Shown here piece by piece: positions 53,609 through 63,793 of a stretch of DNA of 64,000 bases. Below the pieces are notes generated by a model, which was not told the DNA's origin, made no database searches, and was given only the letters and a program-made list of their open reading frames with translations. The position numbers and the translations under genes are program-made. Source of the DNA: Clostridium algidicarnis DSM 15099 (GTDB lineage: Bacteria; Bacillota; Clostridia; Clostridiales; Clostridiaceae). How positions within the stretch are numbered: position 1 is the first letter of the stretch; the number at the start of each line of letters is the position of its first letter. The stretch is taken from the NCBI RefSeq assembly GCF_002934235.1, contig NZ_PTIS01000001.1, positions 396,001 through 460,000 of the forward strand, given 5' to 3'.

Positions 53609-54481
53609 ATGATAAGTTATAATTATATAAAAAAAGAAATTGAATCATGGATGGAAGTATATTTTAAAGATAAACATGGGTATAACAATAAAATATATGA
53701 ATCTATGTATTATAGTATTAAAAATGGTGGCAAAAGAATTAGACCTATTCTTAATATATTAATTTATAAATTATATAAAGAGAATTATAATGAAATAATA
53801 CCATTATCATCATCAATAGAGATGATACACACATATTCTTTAATACATGATGATTTACCTTGTATGGACAATGATGATTTAAGAAGAGGAGAACCTACAA
53901 ACCATAAAGTATTTGGAGATGCTATAGCGGTTCTTGCAGGAGATGCCTTACTTAATGAGGCAATGAGCATATTATTTTCTTTATCCTTAACTAAGGGACC
54001 TGAAATTTTAGAAGCTAGCTACTATATTTCAAAAAGTTCAGGAGCTGAAGGTATGATTGCAGGGCAGGTTGTAGATATTTTAAGTGAAGGGAAAAATATA
54101 AGTAACGAAGAACTAAAATATATGCATGATAAAAAAACCGGAGCTTTAATTAAAGCCTCAGTCATATCAGCTGCTATAGCAGCAAAAGCACCTAAGGAGC
54201 ATTTAATTATATTAGAAGAGTATGCACAAAACTTAGGTTTGGCATTCCAAATAAAAGACGACATTTTAGATGTAATTGGTGATGAAAAACTATTAGGTAA
54301 ATCATTAAATAAAGATATAAAAAATAAAAAGTCTACATTTATAACCAATTATGGCCTTGAAAAGTGTGAAAGTTTATGTGATGATATAACCCATAAATGT
54401 ATTAAAAGTCTAAAAGACTTAGATTTAGATACTAAAGATCTTGAAGAGCTTACTATGGAGCTTTTAAACAGAAAATCTTAG
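53609..54481 (+). CDS. ispA: Polyprenyl (farnesyl) diphosphate synthase
   Basis: A protein of 290 residues with both aspartate-rich motifs: DDLPCMDNDDLRRG near 81 and IKDDILD near 217. The GGKRIRP motif is near 39 and KTGALI near 173. The first DDxxxxD form is that of bacterial FPP/GPP synthases. It makes C15 chains from IPP and DMAPP for undecaprenyl phosphate. dxs follows. Starts at ATG 53609 or TTG 53597 are possible, since the GAGGAG site fits neither perfectly. Confidence 0.93.
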   Translation: MISYNYIKKEIESWMEVYFKDKHGYNNKIYESMYYSIKNGGKRIRPILNILIYKLYKENYNEIIPLSSSIEMIHTYSLIHDDLPCMDNDDLRRGEPTNHKVFGDAIAVLAGDALLNEAMSILFSLSLTKGPEILEASYYISKSSGAEGMIAGQVVDILSEGKNISNEELKYMHDKKTGALIKASVISAAIAAKAPKEHLIILEEYAQNLGLAFQIKDDILDVIGDEKLLGKSLNKDIKNKKSTFITNYGLEKCESLCDDITHKCIKSLKDLDLDTKDLEELTMELLNRKS

Positions 54482-54583
54482 TATGGGTTTATGTTTGAAG
54501 GATTATGTGTACATAAAAATAATTATTTAAAAGTGATAATAGAATCTTCAAACATATATAAAACAAAAAAGGATATGATTAAT

Positions 54584-56449
54584 ATGGTTAATATGTTAGA
54601 TGAATATAACGGTCATAAAGACATAAAAAAAATGACCTTAGAAGAACTAGATAATTTGGCAAAAGATATTAGAACATTTTTAATAGATAAAGTTTCTAAA
54701 ACAGGAGGACATTTAGCCTCTAATTTAGGAGTTGTAGAGCTTACATTGAGTTTATTTAATGCATTTGATGTAGATAGAGATAAGATTGTTTTTGATGTAG
54801 GCCACCAATCTTATATATATAAGATATTAACAGGTAGAAAAGAAAAGTTTGATAGTTTAAGACAACTTGGAGGAATAAGTGGATTCCCTAAAAGAAATGA
54901 AAGCATATATGATTGCTTTGACACGGGACATAGCAGTACGTCTATATCTGCAGCACTAGGCATGGCTAGAGCTAGGGATCTTAAAAATAAGAAAAACAAT
55001 ATAATAGCTGTTATAGGTGATGGTGCCTTAACAGGTGGAATGGCTTTAGAAGCACTTAATGATGTGGGGTATAGTAAAACTAATTTAATTATTATACTAA
55101 ATGATAATCAAATGTCCATAGATAAAAATGTAGGTGGGATGTCCACATACTTAAGTAAGTTAAGAGTAGATCCAAGATACAATAAATTAAAAGATGAGTT
55201 TAATTCTACTATGGAGAGAACTTCAGTAGGTAAAGGTATAGTATACTCTATAGATAAATTTAAAGGCAGTATAAAACATATGGTTGTACCTGAAATGCTC
55301 TTTGAAGATATGGGAATAAAATATTTAGGCCCTATAGATGGTCATGATATTAAAGAAATGAGCAAAGTTATGAACCTTGCAAAAAACATACAAGGTCCAG
55401 TATTAATTCATGCTATAACAAAAAAAGGTAAGGGGTATAGTTTTGCTGAAGATAACCCGAATAAATTCCACGGTATAGGACCTTTTAGCTCAGATAGTGG
55501 AGAGCTTTCTTCTTTAAGTAAAAACAACTATTCAAAAGTTTTTGGAGATGAACTGTTAAAAATTGCAAAAGAAGATGAAAATGTTGTAGCAATTACAGCT
55601 GCTATGCCTGATGGTACAGGTTTGAAAAAGTTTGCTGAAGCTTACCCTGAAAGATTTTTTGATGTTGGAATAGCAGAACAACACGCTGTAACTCTTGCAG
55701 CAGGAATGGCAGCATCAGGTATTAAACCAGTATTTGCTGTATATTCAACCTTCTTACAAAGAGCTTTTGATCAAATACTGCATGATGTATGTATACAAAA
55801 CCTTCCCGTAGTATTTGCTATAGATAGAGCAGGTATAGTTGGAGAGGATGGAGAAACCCATCAAGGAGTCTTTGATATATCTTATCTTTCATGTATGCCT
55901 AATATGACTATATTAGCACCAAAATCCATGGAAGAATTAAGACCAATGTTAAGATGGTCATTAAATCAAGATTCACCTGTTGCAATAAGATATCCTAGAG
56001 GTGGGGACATGGATGGGATAAGCTTTGAACCTTTAACATTAGATAAAATTAAAAAAGGAAGATGGGAAAGGTTAAGATTAGGTGATGATGTTGTTATAAT
56101 AGCCACTGGCAAAATGGTTCAAATGGCAGAAAAGGCAGCAATAATTCTTGAAAAAAGCAATATAAATGTAACAATTATAAATGCATGCTTTATTAAACCT
56201 ATAGATAAAAGGATGATAAAAGATTTAGTAGATAATAATAAGATAATAATTACACTAGAGGATAATGTAATATCTGGAGGTATGGGATCTGAAATTTTAA
56301 ATTACATAAGCACACTAGGTAGTTCTATTAAATTTAAGAGTTTGGGCTTTGTTGATGAATTTATAAATCAAGGGGATATAAAGTCCTTATATAAAAAATA
56401 TAATTTAGATCCAGAGGGTATAGTTAATTCAGTAATAGAAATGTTATAA
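54584..56449 (+). CDS. dxs: 1-deoxy-D-xylulose-5-phosphate synthase
   Basis: The thiamin-diphosphate enzyme joins pyruvate and glyceraldehyde 3-phosphate to open the MEP isoprenoid pathway. Clear motifs: [50 protein letters not shown] and [18 protein letters not shown] start at ATG 54584, which gives 621 residues and matches the usual start (MLDEYNG). The open frame reaches 54491 but that 31-residue extension does not look like Dxs. It follows ispA as in many Firmicutes. Confidence 0.94.
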   Translation: MVNMLDEYNGHKDIKKMTLEELDNLAKDIRTFLIDKVSKTGGHLASNLGVVELTLSLFNAFDVDRDKIVFDVGHQSYIYKILTGRKEKFDSLRQLGGISGFPKRNESIYDCFDTGHSSTSISAALGMARARDLKNKKNNIIAVIGDGALTGGMALEALNDVGYSKTNLIIILNDNQMSIDKNVGGMSTYLSKLRVDPRYNKLKDEFNSTMERTSVGKGIVYSIDKFKGSIKHMVVPEMLFEDMGIKYLGPIDGHDIKEMSKVMNLAKNIQGPVLIHAITKKGKGYSFAEDNPNKFHGIGPFSSDSGELSSLSKNNYSKVFGDELLKIAKEDENVVAITAAMPDGTGLKKFAEAYPERFFDVGIAEQHAVTLAAGMAASGIKPVFAVYSTFLQRAFDQILHDVCIQNLPVVFAIDRAGIVGEDGETHQGVFDISYLSCMPNMTILAPKSMEELRPMLRWSLNQDSPVAIRYPRGGDMDGISFEPLTLDKIKKGRWERLRLGDDVVIIATGKMVQMAEKAAIILEKSNINVTIINACFIKPIDKRMIKDLVDNNKIIITLEDNVISGGMGSEILNYISTLGSSIKFKSLGFVDEFINQGDIKSLYKKYNLDPEGIVNSVIEML

Positions 56450-56477
56450 TAATAAATAAAACAATTAAGGAGAAACA

Positions 56478-57284
56478 ATGTCGGTTATAAAGGAAAGAAT
56501 AGATGTTTTAGTAGTTAATAAAGGCCTATTTGAGTCTAGAGAAAAGGCTAGGGCAAGTATTATGGCAGGTAAAATATTTGTAGATGGAATAAGGGTAGAT
56601 AAATGTGGAGAAAAAGTTAAGGTAGATTCTAATATTGAATTTAAAGGTGAAAAGCTTCCATATGTAAGTAGAGGAGGCCTAAAACTTGAAAAAGCAATAA
56701 AAGATTTCGGACTTAATTTAAAGGATAAGGTATGTTTAGATATTGGAGCCTCAACAGGAGGTTTCACAGATTGTATGCTTCAAAATGGAGCCTCAAAAGT
56801 ATTTTCTATAGATGTAGGATACGGACAGTTCGCATGGAAATTGAGAGTAGACCCTAGAGTTACTTGCATGGAAAGAACGAATGTAAGATACGTAAAGCCA
56901 GAAGATATAGGTGAGTCTTGTGGTTTTGCAAGCATAGATGTATCATTTATATCACTTAAAACAGTTATACCGCCTATATTAGATCTTCTACAAGATAAGG
57001 GCGAGGTTGTAGCTTTAATTAAACCACAATTTGAAGCAGGCAGAGAAAAGGTGGGTAAAAAAGGCGTAGTTAGAGATCCTGAAGTACATAAAGAGGTTAT
57101 TACAAATATAGTAAATTTTTTAATTAATCATAATCTAACTATAATAAGATTAGATTACTCGCCAATAAAAGGACCAGAAGGTAATATTGAATATTTAGTT
57201 TATTTTTGCAAAGACGAAAGAAATACAAATTTTAATAAGGAACAAATTGATTTAATAGTGAATAAATCTCATAGCAATTTATAA
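56478..57284 (+). CDS. tlyA: TlyA-family rRNA 2'-O-methyltransferase
   Basis: The 268-residue protein has an N-terminal S4 domain (about 5-60) and an FtsJ/RrmJ-like methyltransferase domain with SRGGLKLEKA near 66, DIGASTGGFTDCML near 88 and DVSFISLK near 155. TlyA proteins methylate 2'-O of rRNA cytidines. Some have been called hemolysin, but there is no evidence for that here. It lies between dxs and nadK, the usual order in clostridia. Confidence 0.93.
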   Translation: MSVIKERIDVLVVNKGLFESREKARASIMAGKIFVDGIRVDKCGEKVKVDSNIEFKGEKLPYVSRGGLKLEKAIKDFGLNLKDKVCLDIGASTGGFTDCMLQNGASKVFSIDVGYGQFAWKLRVDPRVTCMERTNVRYVKPEDIGESCGFASIDVSFISLKTVIPPILDLLQDKGEVVALIKPQFEAGREKVGKKGVVRDPEVHKEVITNIVNFLINHNLTIIRLDYSPIKGPEGNIEYLVYFCKDERNTNFNKEQIDLIVNKSHSNL

Positions 57285-57305
57285 CTTAAAAAGGGAGCTG
57301 TAGAT

Positions 57306-58166
57306 TTGAGCAGAATTAAGAGCATAGGTATAAATGTAAATACCTCTAAGGATAAAGATGAAAAAACACTTAAAGAGATAATAAAGATTATAGAAAAGAA
57401 ATTAGGACATATAGATATAAAGGTATATAAAGACTCAAAAGGACTCGGTGGAAATGAAGACCCTAATATAGAAATGTTGATATCCCTAGGTGGAGATGGA
57501 ACAATGTTAAGTAGTGCTAGAGAAGTATCACAATTTAATGTGCCTATACTAGGAGTTAATATTGGTACCTTAGGTTTTTTAACAGCAGTGGAGATATTAG
57601 AATTTGAACAGGCCATAGATGTTATTTCAAAAAACAACTATTCTATAGAAAAAAGATTAATGTTAAATTGTGTTGTAAACCAAAACCATAAGGAAGAACT
57701 AAGAGCATTAAATGATATCGTAATATCTAAGGCTGTGCTTTCAAGAATAGTTATATATGATATAGAAATAAATGATGTTTTTTATTCTTCATTTAAAGGT
57801 GATGGTATTATAATTTCCACACCCACAGGATCCACTGCATACTCATTATCAGCAGGAGGTCCTATAATATATCCCACATTAGATTTAATAAGTGTAACCC
57901 CTATATGCCCTCACACACAAGGAATAAGAACTATGATATTTAAATCTTCAGATAAAATTAAAATTACTGTAAGAATGGACAATGAAGAAATTTATCTTAC
58001 ATCGGATGGACAAAATTCACTAAGACTTTCAGATGATGCAAGTGTTGTTATATCTGGTGACCATAATAAATGTCATATAGTTAGGCTAGATGGCTATGAT
58101 TATTTTGATATACTTAGAAAAAAGATAATGTGGAGAACTGAAGAGGTTGTAGGTGATAGATGGTGA
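57306..58166 (+). CDS. nadK: NAD kinase
   Basis: The 286-residue enzyme phosphorylates NAD to NADP. The [11 protein letters not shown] motif is near residue 63, [12 protein letters not shown] near 88, and the [16 protein letters not shown] motif near 175. Translation starts at TTG 57306 after AAAAAGGGAG. It ends overlapping argR by seven bases. Confidence 0.95.
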   Translation: MSRIKSIGINVNTSKDKDEKTLKEIIKIIEKKLGHIDIKVYKDSKGLGGNEDPNIEMLISLGGDGTMLSSAREVSQFNVPILGVNIGTLGFLTAVEILEFEQAIDVISKNNYSIEKRLMLNCVVNQNHKEELRALNDIVISKAVLSRIVIYDIEINDVFYSSFKGDGIIISTPTGSTAYSLSAGGPIIYPTLDLISVTPICPHTQGIRTMIFKSSDKIKITVRMDNEEIYLTSDGQNSLRLSDDASVVISGDHNKCHIVRLDGYDYFDILRKKIMWRTEEVVGDRW

Positions 58167-58609
58167 AATCTAAAAGGCATTCAAAAATATTAGAAATTAT
58201 ATCTTTAAAAGATATCGAAACCCAAGAAGAATTAGCAGAAGAGCTAAAAGAGAGTGGATTTAATGTAACTCAAGCAACTATATCTAGAGATATTAAAATG
58301 TTAAAGCTAACAAAGGTTTTGTCCTCTGAAGGTAGATATAAGTATGTTGTAATTTCTAGAGATCAAAACCAAATATCAGATAAACTTGCAAGTGTTTTAA
58401 CTAATACTGTTTTGTCCATAGAAAGCATAGATAAGATGGTGGTTATAAAGACACTTTCAGGGTCCGCATCAGCCGCAGCAGAAGCTATAGATAATTTACA
58501 ACTCACAGAAATTGCAGGGACTATAGCAGGTGATAATACCATATTAATTTTAGTAAGATCTTTAGAAAGAGCTGAAGAATTAGTAAGAAAGATAAGAAAG
58601 CTTATATAA
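58160..58609 (+). CDS. argR: Arginine repressor ArgR
   Basis: The 149-residue protein has a winged-helix DNA-binding domain with the [26 protein letters not shown] helix-turn-helix in the first third, and a hexamerising arginine-binding domain with [12 protein letters not shown] near 123. It represses arginine synthesis in response to arginine. It stands in the usual clostridial order nadK-argR-recN. Confidence 0.94.
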   Translation: MVKSKRHSKILEIISLKDIETQEELAEELKESGFNVTQATISRDIKMLKLTKVLSSEGRYKYVVISRDQNQISDKLASVLTNTVLSIESIDKMVVIKTLSGSASAAAEAIDNLQLTEIAGTIAGDNTILILVRSLERAEELVRKIRKLI

Positions 58610-58650
58610 AAATTAAAAATTATTAAATAGGAATTTAAGGTGGTAAGAAA

Positions 58651-60342
58651 ATGCTTCTTCAACTAAATATATATAATTTTGCATTAATTGAAAAGCTAAG
58701 CATATCATTTAAGGGTGGATTTAATGTGCTTTCTGGAGAAACAGGAGCAGGTAAATCTATAATTATTGATGCCATTAATTATGTTCTTGGCAGTAAATTT
58801 AATAAGGACTTAATAAGAAGTGGAGAACAAAAAACTTACGTCGAAGCTATTTTTTCATTAGAAAACCCAAAGACACTACTATTATTACAAGAGTTAGAAA
58901 TAGAGTATGATGATATTATAATCATAAGTAGAGAAAGCTTTCAAAATGGCAAGAGTATAGTAAAGGTTAATGGAAAATCTGTAATCCTTTCCTCACTAAA
59001 AAATATATCAAGTACACTTATTGATATTCATGGTCAACATGAAAATCAAAATCTTTTAGAGGCTAGCAATCACATAAACTATTTAGATGATTTTTCTGAT
59101 AGAGATTTTGATATAAAGAAAAAGGATTATGAAAAAAGCTACAGAGAATTAAATGATATAATTAAAAAAATTGAAGATATAAAAGGAAAAGAAGATAGAG
59201 AAAAGCTAATTAATTACTTAGAGTATCAAATTAATGATATTGATTCTGCAAATTTAGATCCAGATGAAGAAAAGAATTTAGAGGAACGATTTAATATATT
59301 ATCTAATGCAGAAAAGATAAGTAAGAGTATTAATATAGCCTATGGAGTATTAAATGATAGTGATGAAAACTTCACATCTACAAAGGATTTAATAAATTCA
59401 GCCCTTAAAGAGTTAAGAAATATAGAAAAGCATTCAGAAAAAATAAATACTTTAGCAGAGCAACTTCAAAGTATAGGTTTTTCTATGGAAGATATAATAC
59501 TTGAGCTTAGAGGCATAAAAGAAGATATCATATATGATGATAATGAACTTGAAAAAATAAACGCTAGATTATATAAAATAGCGGATTATAAAAAGAAATA
59601 TGGGAAAACTATAGATGAAATTCTTCAATACAGAGATAATATTAAAAATCAATTTGAAGAGATCACAAATAGTGAAGAGATATTAAAAGAACTTGAATTA
59701 AAAAAAGAAAATTTGATGAAGATATTAGAAAAAAAGGCAGCTATCATACATGAATTAAGAAAAAAGACAGCTAAGATATTAAAAAGTAAAATTAAAGTGG
59801 AATTAGATTATATTGGTCTTGAAAAGAGTAATTTCGATATATCTATCGAATATACTGACTCATTTAATATTGATGGTAAAGACAAAGTGCAATTTTTAAT
59901 CTCCACTAATCCAGGCGAGCCTTTAAAGCCTTTAGAAAAGATAATTTCAGGTGGAGAACTTTCAAGAATAATGTTAGCTTTAAAGACTATATTTGTAGAT
60001 AATGATAAAATTCCTACAGTTATCTTTGATGAAATTGATACTGGAATAAGCGGTAGGATTGCTCAAAGAGTAGCAGAAAAGATGTATTTAATATCTAAAG
60101 CACATCAAGTTTTTTGTATAACTCATCTTCCTCAAATAGCGAGCATGTCAGATAATCACTTTTTAGTATATAAAACTATAAATAATAATAAAACTTATAC
60201 GAAACTTACGAGTCTTACCACTAAAGAAAAAGAAATAGAGGTAGCAAAAATGATAGGTGGGATTGAAGTTACAGAAGTTACTTTGAAAAATTCAAGAGAA
60301 ATAATTAATTTAGCAGATAAATCAAAGGAGACACTATCATAA
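58651..60342 (+). CDS. recN: DNA repair protein RecN
   Basis: The 563-residue SMC-like protein has a Walker A GETGAGKS at residues 29-36, long coiled coils in the middle (about 150-365), and the ISGGELSRIMLALK signature and DEIDTGISG Walker B near 433-470. RecN helps join broken DNA ends. It ends this operon and is followed by a terminator. Confidence 0.96.
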   Translation: MLLQLNIYNFALIEKLSISFKGGFNVLSGETGAGKSIIIDAINYVLGSKFNKDLIRSGEQKTYVEAIFSLENPKTLLLLQELEIEYDDIIIISRESFQNGKSIVKVNGKSVILSSLKNISSTLIDIHGQHENQNLLEASNHINYLDDFSDRDFDIKKKDYEKSYRELNDIIKKIEDIKGKEDREKLINYLEYQINDIDSANLDPDEEKNLEERFNILSNAEKISKSINIAYGVLNDSDENFTSTKDLINSALKELRNIEKHSEKINTLAEQLQSIGFSMEDIILELRGIKEDIIYDDNELEKINARLYKIADYKKKYGKTIDEILQYRDNIKNQFEEITNSEEILKELELKKENLMKILEKKAAIIHELRKKTAKILKSKIKVELDYIGLEKSNFDISIEYTDSFNIDGKDKVQFLISTNPGEPLKPLEKIISGGELSRIMLALKTIFVDNDKIPTVIFDEIDTGISGRIAQRVAEKMYLISKAHQVFCITHLPQIASMSDNHFLVYKTINNNKTYTKLTSLTTKEKEIEVAKMIGGIEVTEVTLKNSREIINLADKSKETLS

Positions 60343-60382
60343 AATATCATAAATTTAATACATACTTAATAGATATAATCAC

Positions 60383-60420
60383 AAAATAAAACTATAAATT
60401 AATTTATAGTTTTATTTTTT
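60383..60420 (+). terminator. Terminator after recN
   Basis: A perfect 36-base palindrome (60383-60400 with 60401-60418) is followed by T bases. It lies 40 bases after recN. The remaining 120 bases before spoIVB may hold a sporulation promoter, but I could not place one with confidence. Confidence 0.75.
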
Positions 60421-60543
60421 TGAAGTTTATCAATAAATAGAGCTTTAAAATATATATTTACTCTTATAACATTATTATTACAGGATATTAGTATAAGAAA
60501 AAGGGGAATTTAAAACTAATGAAATAAAAAAGGAGGAAAAGGC

Positions 60544-61755
60544 ATGAGAAAAAATATATCTAATAAGTTATGCTTTATTTTAACTCCTATATTTATTCTT
60601 TTTTCTAATATATTTTTTAGCTTTAGTGAAACGCCAAATTTAATATTAGTAAAAGAAAGTCAAAGCATAAATGTAAAACAAGTATTACAAAAGAATGATA
60701 TAAACAAAGACACCTTAAAATCCCATCCTACATTTTTTACAAATAGAAGCACTTTAAATCCTTTGCAAAGTAAAAGTATTATAAAACCTAATGGAAAAAG
60801 TATTTCAGAAATAGAGATTTATCCTGGTGGAAATAGCCTTGGAATAAAACTCAATACAAATGGAGTGTTAGTAGTTGCATATTCACAAATAGAAAATGAA
60901 TCAGAAAATATACCTAGTATATCTGAAAAAGGTGGAATTGAAATTGGCGATAATATATTAAAAATAAATAATGTGGAAATAAATACTGCAGAAGATATGG
61001 TAAAAGCAATAAATAATTGTGAAGGAAAAGAAATTTCACTTATTATTAATAGAAAGGGTAATATTATTGAGAAAAGTATTACGCCTGTAAAAGGTAAAGG
61101 CGGAAGATACAAAATAGGATTATGGATAAGGGATTCAACTTCTGGTGTAGGGACACTAACTTTTTATGATGATACTACAAAAAAGTTTGCTGCATTAGGT
61201 CATCCTGTAACAGATGAAGATACAGGAAATATAATGACTATAAAAAGTGGCGAAATTATAAAGGCATCTATTGTAAGTGTAAAAAGAGGGGAAAAAGGGA
61301 GTCCTGGAGAACTTAAAGGAAACTTTATAGAAGAAACATTACCCTTAGGAAATATAATAAATAACACTGAATGCGGAATTTTTGGAGAAGTTTCAGATAG
61401 TATAAAAGGTTTAAAGTTTAATAAGCCCCTAAAGATAGCCTCAAAAGAAGAATTAAAAGAAGGACCTGCTGAAATAATAACAACCATAGATGATTCAGGA
61501 CCGAAAAGATATAAAATAGAAATAGAAAAATTATTATACCAGGATAAACCGGGACCTAAGAGTATGGTAATAAAAGTTACAGATAAAGAACTTTTGGAGA
61601 AAACCGGTGGAATAGTGCAAGGCATGAGTGGAAGTCCTATAATTCAAAATAATAAGCTAGTTGGGGCTGTAACACATGTATTAATAAATAAGCCAGACAC
61701 AGGATATGGCATATATATAGAGTGGATGTTGAAAGATTCTGGTATACTAGACTAA
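60544..61755 (+). CDS. spoIVB: SpoIVB sporulation serine peptidase
   Basis: The 403-residue protein has an N-terminal membrane segment (about 8-28), a PDZ domain (about 125-185) and an S55 peptidase domain. His220 in ALGHPVTD and the serines of GMSGSPI (about 360-366) mark the active site. It is secreted by the forespore and triggers pro-sigma-K processing in the mother cell. It is next to spo0A, as in Bacillus and most clostridia. Confidence 0.95.
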   Translation: MRKNISNKLCFILTPIFILFSNIFFSFSETPNLILVKESQSINVKQVLQKNDINKDTLKSHPTFFTNRSTLNPLQSKSIIKPNGKSISEIEIYPGGNSLGIKLNTNGVLVVAYSQIENESENIPSISEKGGIEIGDNILKINNVEINTAEDMVKAINNCEGKEISLIINRKGNIIEKSITPVKGKGGRYKIGLWIRDSTSGVGTLTFYDDTTKKFAALGHPVTDEDTGNIMTIKSGEIIKASIVSVKRGEKGSPGELKGNFIEETLPLGNIINNTECGIFGEVSDSIKGLKFNKPLKIASKEELKEGPAEIITTIDDSGPKRYKIEIEKLLYQDKPGPKSMVIKVTDKELLEKTGGIVQGMSGSPIIQNNKLVGAVTHVLINKPDTGYGIYIEWMLKDSGILD

Positions 61756-61816
61756 TAAAAACAATTTACTGTTAAATTTATATATAATTAAAAGTTTACC
61801 ATCATATATATAAATA

Positions 61817-61864
61817 AAATGGAAAATACTAAAGAGATTTAAAACTTTTTAGTATTTTCCATTT
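61817..61864. terminator. Terminator between spoIVB and spo0A
   Basis: A perfect 17-bp stem (61817-61833 with 61848-61864) lies 62 bases after spoIVB. It separates the two genes. Confidence 0.75.
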
Positions 61865-61889
61865 AAATAACATAAATTATTTAGTTTAA

Positions 61890-61917
61890 GAAGGAAAAGC
61901 ATTAGTTTTGTCGAAAT
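61890..61917 (+). promoter_or_regulatory. Spo0A box and possible sigma-H promoter of spo0A
   Basis: TGTCGAA at 61909-61915 is an exact Spo0A binding box (consensus TGNCGAA). It overlaps the CGAAA at 61912-61916, which with GAAGGAAAA at 61890-61898 resembles a sigma-H promoter (RWAGGAXXT and HGAAT), with a spacer of 13 instead of 14. In Bacillus spo0A is driven by sigma-H and bound by Spo0A. Autoregulation here is likely. Confidence 0.65.
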
Positions 61918-61964
61918 AGTAATTGTTAAGATTTGGAATAAGATATTAAAGGGGGAAAGGTAAG

Positions 61965-62777
61965 ATGGAAGAAGCAAAGATTTCAGTTCTAATTGCGGAT
62001 GATAATAAAGAATTTTGCAATATTTTAAATGATTATCTACTTAATCAAAAAGATATTGTAGTAGCAGGTATAGCAAAGGATGGGTTAGAGGCATTAAAAT
62101 TAATAGAAGAAAGAAAACCTGATTTAGTTGTTTTAGATATTATAATGCCACACTTAGACGGATTAGGTGTCCTAGAGAGATTAAATATTATGAAAATAGA
62201 TCCTATGCCAAGGGTGATAGTATTATCAGCAGTAGGACAAGATAAAATAACACAACGAGCTATAAGTTTGGGAGCAGATTATTATGTAGTAAAACCTTTT
62301 GATATGGATGTTTTCATAAAAAGAATAAGGCAAATGTTTAATAATACATTAGCTACAGATACAAAGAAAACTGTTGTTTCAATATCAGATAGTGTAGAAT
62401 TAAGACCACTAAAAAAAGAACCCATGGATTTAGAAGGTGAAATAACTAACATAATTCATGAAATAGGAGTGCCGGCACATATAAAAGGATATATGTATCT
62501 AAGAGATGCTATAAGCATGGTAGTAAACGATATGGAGCTTTTATCAGCAGTAACAAAAGAACTTTATCCTTCCATTGCAAAAAAATACAATACTACTCCA
62601 AGTAGAGTAGAAAGAGCAATAAGGCATGCTATTGAAGTAGCTTGGGGAAGAGGAGAAATAGAAACTATAAATAAAATTTTTGGATATACTGTGCACAATC
62701 AAAAAGGAAAACCTACAAATTCTGAATTTATTGCTATGGTAGCAGACAAGTTAAGACTTCAAAATAGAGTAGTATAA
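61965..62777 (+). CDS. spo0A: Sporulation master regulator Spo0A
   Basis: The 270-residue response regulator has a receiver domain with Asp12-Asp13, the phosphorylated Asp58 in VVLDIIMP and Lys110 in VVKPFD. The C-terminal Spo0A DNA-binding domain carries [18 protein letters not shown] near 217. It commits the cell to sporulation. The terminator behind spoIVB and a TGTCGAA box upstream suggest its own regulated promoter. Confidence 0.97.
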   Translation: MEEAKISVLIADDNKEFCNILNDYLLNQKDIVVAGIAKDGLEALKLIEERKPDLVVLDIIMPHLDGLGVLERLNIMKIDPMPRVIVLSAVGQDKITQRAISLGADYYVVKPFDMDVFIKRIRQMFNNTLATDTKKTVVSISDSVELRPLKKEPMDLEGEITNIIHEIGVPAHIKGYMYLRDAISMVVNDMELLSAVTKELYPSIAKKYNTTPSRVERAIRHAIEVAWGRGEIETINKIFGYTVHNQKGKPTNSEFIAMVADKLRLQNRVV

Positions 62778-62873
62778 ATTAGGGGTACTACAGTGTGAGA
62801 AAACTTGGACTTATATTTATAGACCAATGGATATAAAACTATTCCAATGAATATTTTAAATTTAGAATATTAA

Positions 62874-62910
62874 CCTTCAATATTTTTAAAAAAGATATTG
62901 GAGGTTTTTT
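62874..62910 (+). terminator. Terminator after spo0A
   Basis: Bases 62874-62885 pair with 62893-62904 (with wobble pairs), and six T bases follow. It lies about 97 bases after spo0A. The 100 bases between hold nothing I can name. Confidence 0.75.
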
Positions 62911-63013
62911 ATTGTGAAGGGCAATATAAAAGTTATAAGAATATGAACTCCATAATAGACATATATATATCTAAGACATATGATAATAAAAAAGATCTAG
63001 GGAGGAAAAAGTA

Positions 63014-63640
63014 ATGAGAGATAATAAGTACGTTAATGTTATTACTCAGCATATTCAAAACAACTTTTGGCTTTATATTGTAAGCTTGTTATTTTTGTGT
63101 ACAGGCATAGTACTCGGAATATATGCAATGAAATATATGTCAGAGGTAGATAAATTAGATTTATCAAATTATTTTAATTCATTTATTGAAATCCTTACTT
63201 CAAAAGAAATAAATAATAAAAGTATATTTTTTGAAGCAATAAAAAATAATGTATCTATGATTTTTCTTATATTTTTCTTAGGAATAACTTTTGTGGGACT
63301 GCCTTTAATACTTTTAATTAATTTAATCAAAGGATTTACTATAGGATTTACCATCTCATTTGCCATAGATATGTTAGGGGGAAAAGGCTTAGTATTAGCT
63401 TTAATTGGGGTTATACCGCAAAATATAATATACATTCCTTGTATAATGGGAGCATCGGTAATATCTATGAGGACATCTTTAGACAAGATTAAAAACAACC
63501 TCTTTGGTAAAAAAAGCTATGCTATTAGCGAAAATAAAAATATGATAGTCAGTATAGCTACAATAATACTTATAGTAAGTTTAGGTATATTAATGGAAAG
63601 TTATGTTACTCCTTCAATATTAAAATATTTATTACAATAA
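63014..63640 (+). CDS. spoIIM: Stage II sporulation protein M
   Basis: The 208-residue protein has about five membrane helices and the SpoIIM family features: a first helix near 17-39, the FFLGITFVGLPLILLINLIKG segment near 92 and IGVIPQNIIYIPCIMGASV near 134. SpoIIM joins SpoIID and SpoIIP in the engulfment machine that remodels septal peptidoglycan. The start follows AGGGAGGAAAAAG. A sigma-E type promoter is expected but I could not fix one. Confidence 0.92.
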   Translation: MRDNKYVNVITQHIQNNFWLYIVSLLFLCTGIVLGIYAMKYMSEVDKLDLSNYFNSFIEILTSKEINNKSIFFEAIKNNVSMIFLIFFLGITFVGLPLILLINLIKGFTIGFTISFAIDMLGGKGLVLALIGVIPQNIIYIPCIMGASVISMRTSLDKIKNNLFGKKSYAISENKNMIVSIATIILIVSLGILMESYVTPSILKYLLQ

Positions 63641-63711
63641 TAAAATGCCTATAATACGTTAGAGTATAATTTTAGTAGGCAGAACTAGTATAAAAAACTA
63701 TATAAATAAAA

Positions 63712-63731
63712 GGAGATGCAAAAACATCTCC
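63712..63731 (-). terminator. Hairpin acting as a minus-strand terminator
   Basis: Seven-base GC-rich arms GGAGATG (63712-63718) and CATCTCC (63725-63731) close a six-base loop. On the plus strand no T run follows, but on the minus strand the stem is followed by a T-rich run. It would end transcripts entering from the transposase side. It could belong to the IS element border, which I cannot place. Confidence 0.5.
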
Positions 63732-63793
63732 CCAATACATAAATTATCCATTATAATTAAGTTGCAAACACAAAACTGAATGGAGTTGAATTT

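Noticed and set aside
54491..54583. N-terminal extension of dxs from ATG 54491
   Set aside because: It has no ribosome site and no match to Dxs, and the protein would be about 30 residues longer than usual.
56478..57284. TlyA as a hemolysin or virulence factor
   Set aside because: The S4 and FtsJ-type methyltransferase motifs are clear; the hemolysin label is a historic name with no support here.
63641..63793. Left inverted repeat of the IS element
   Set aside because: Without the right end no repeat pair can be checked, so I did not assign a border.
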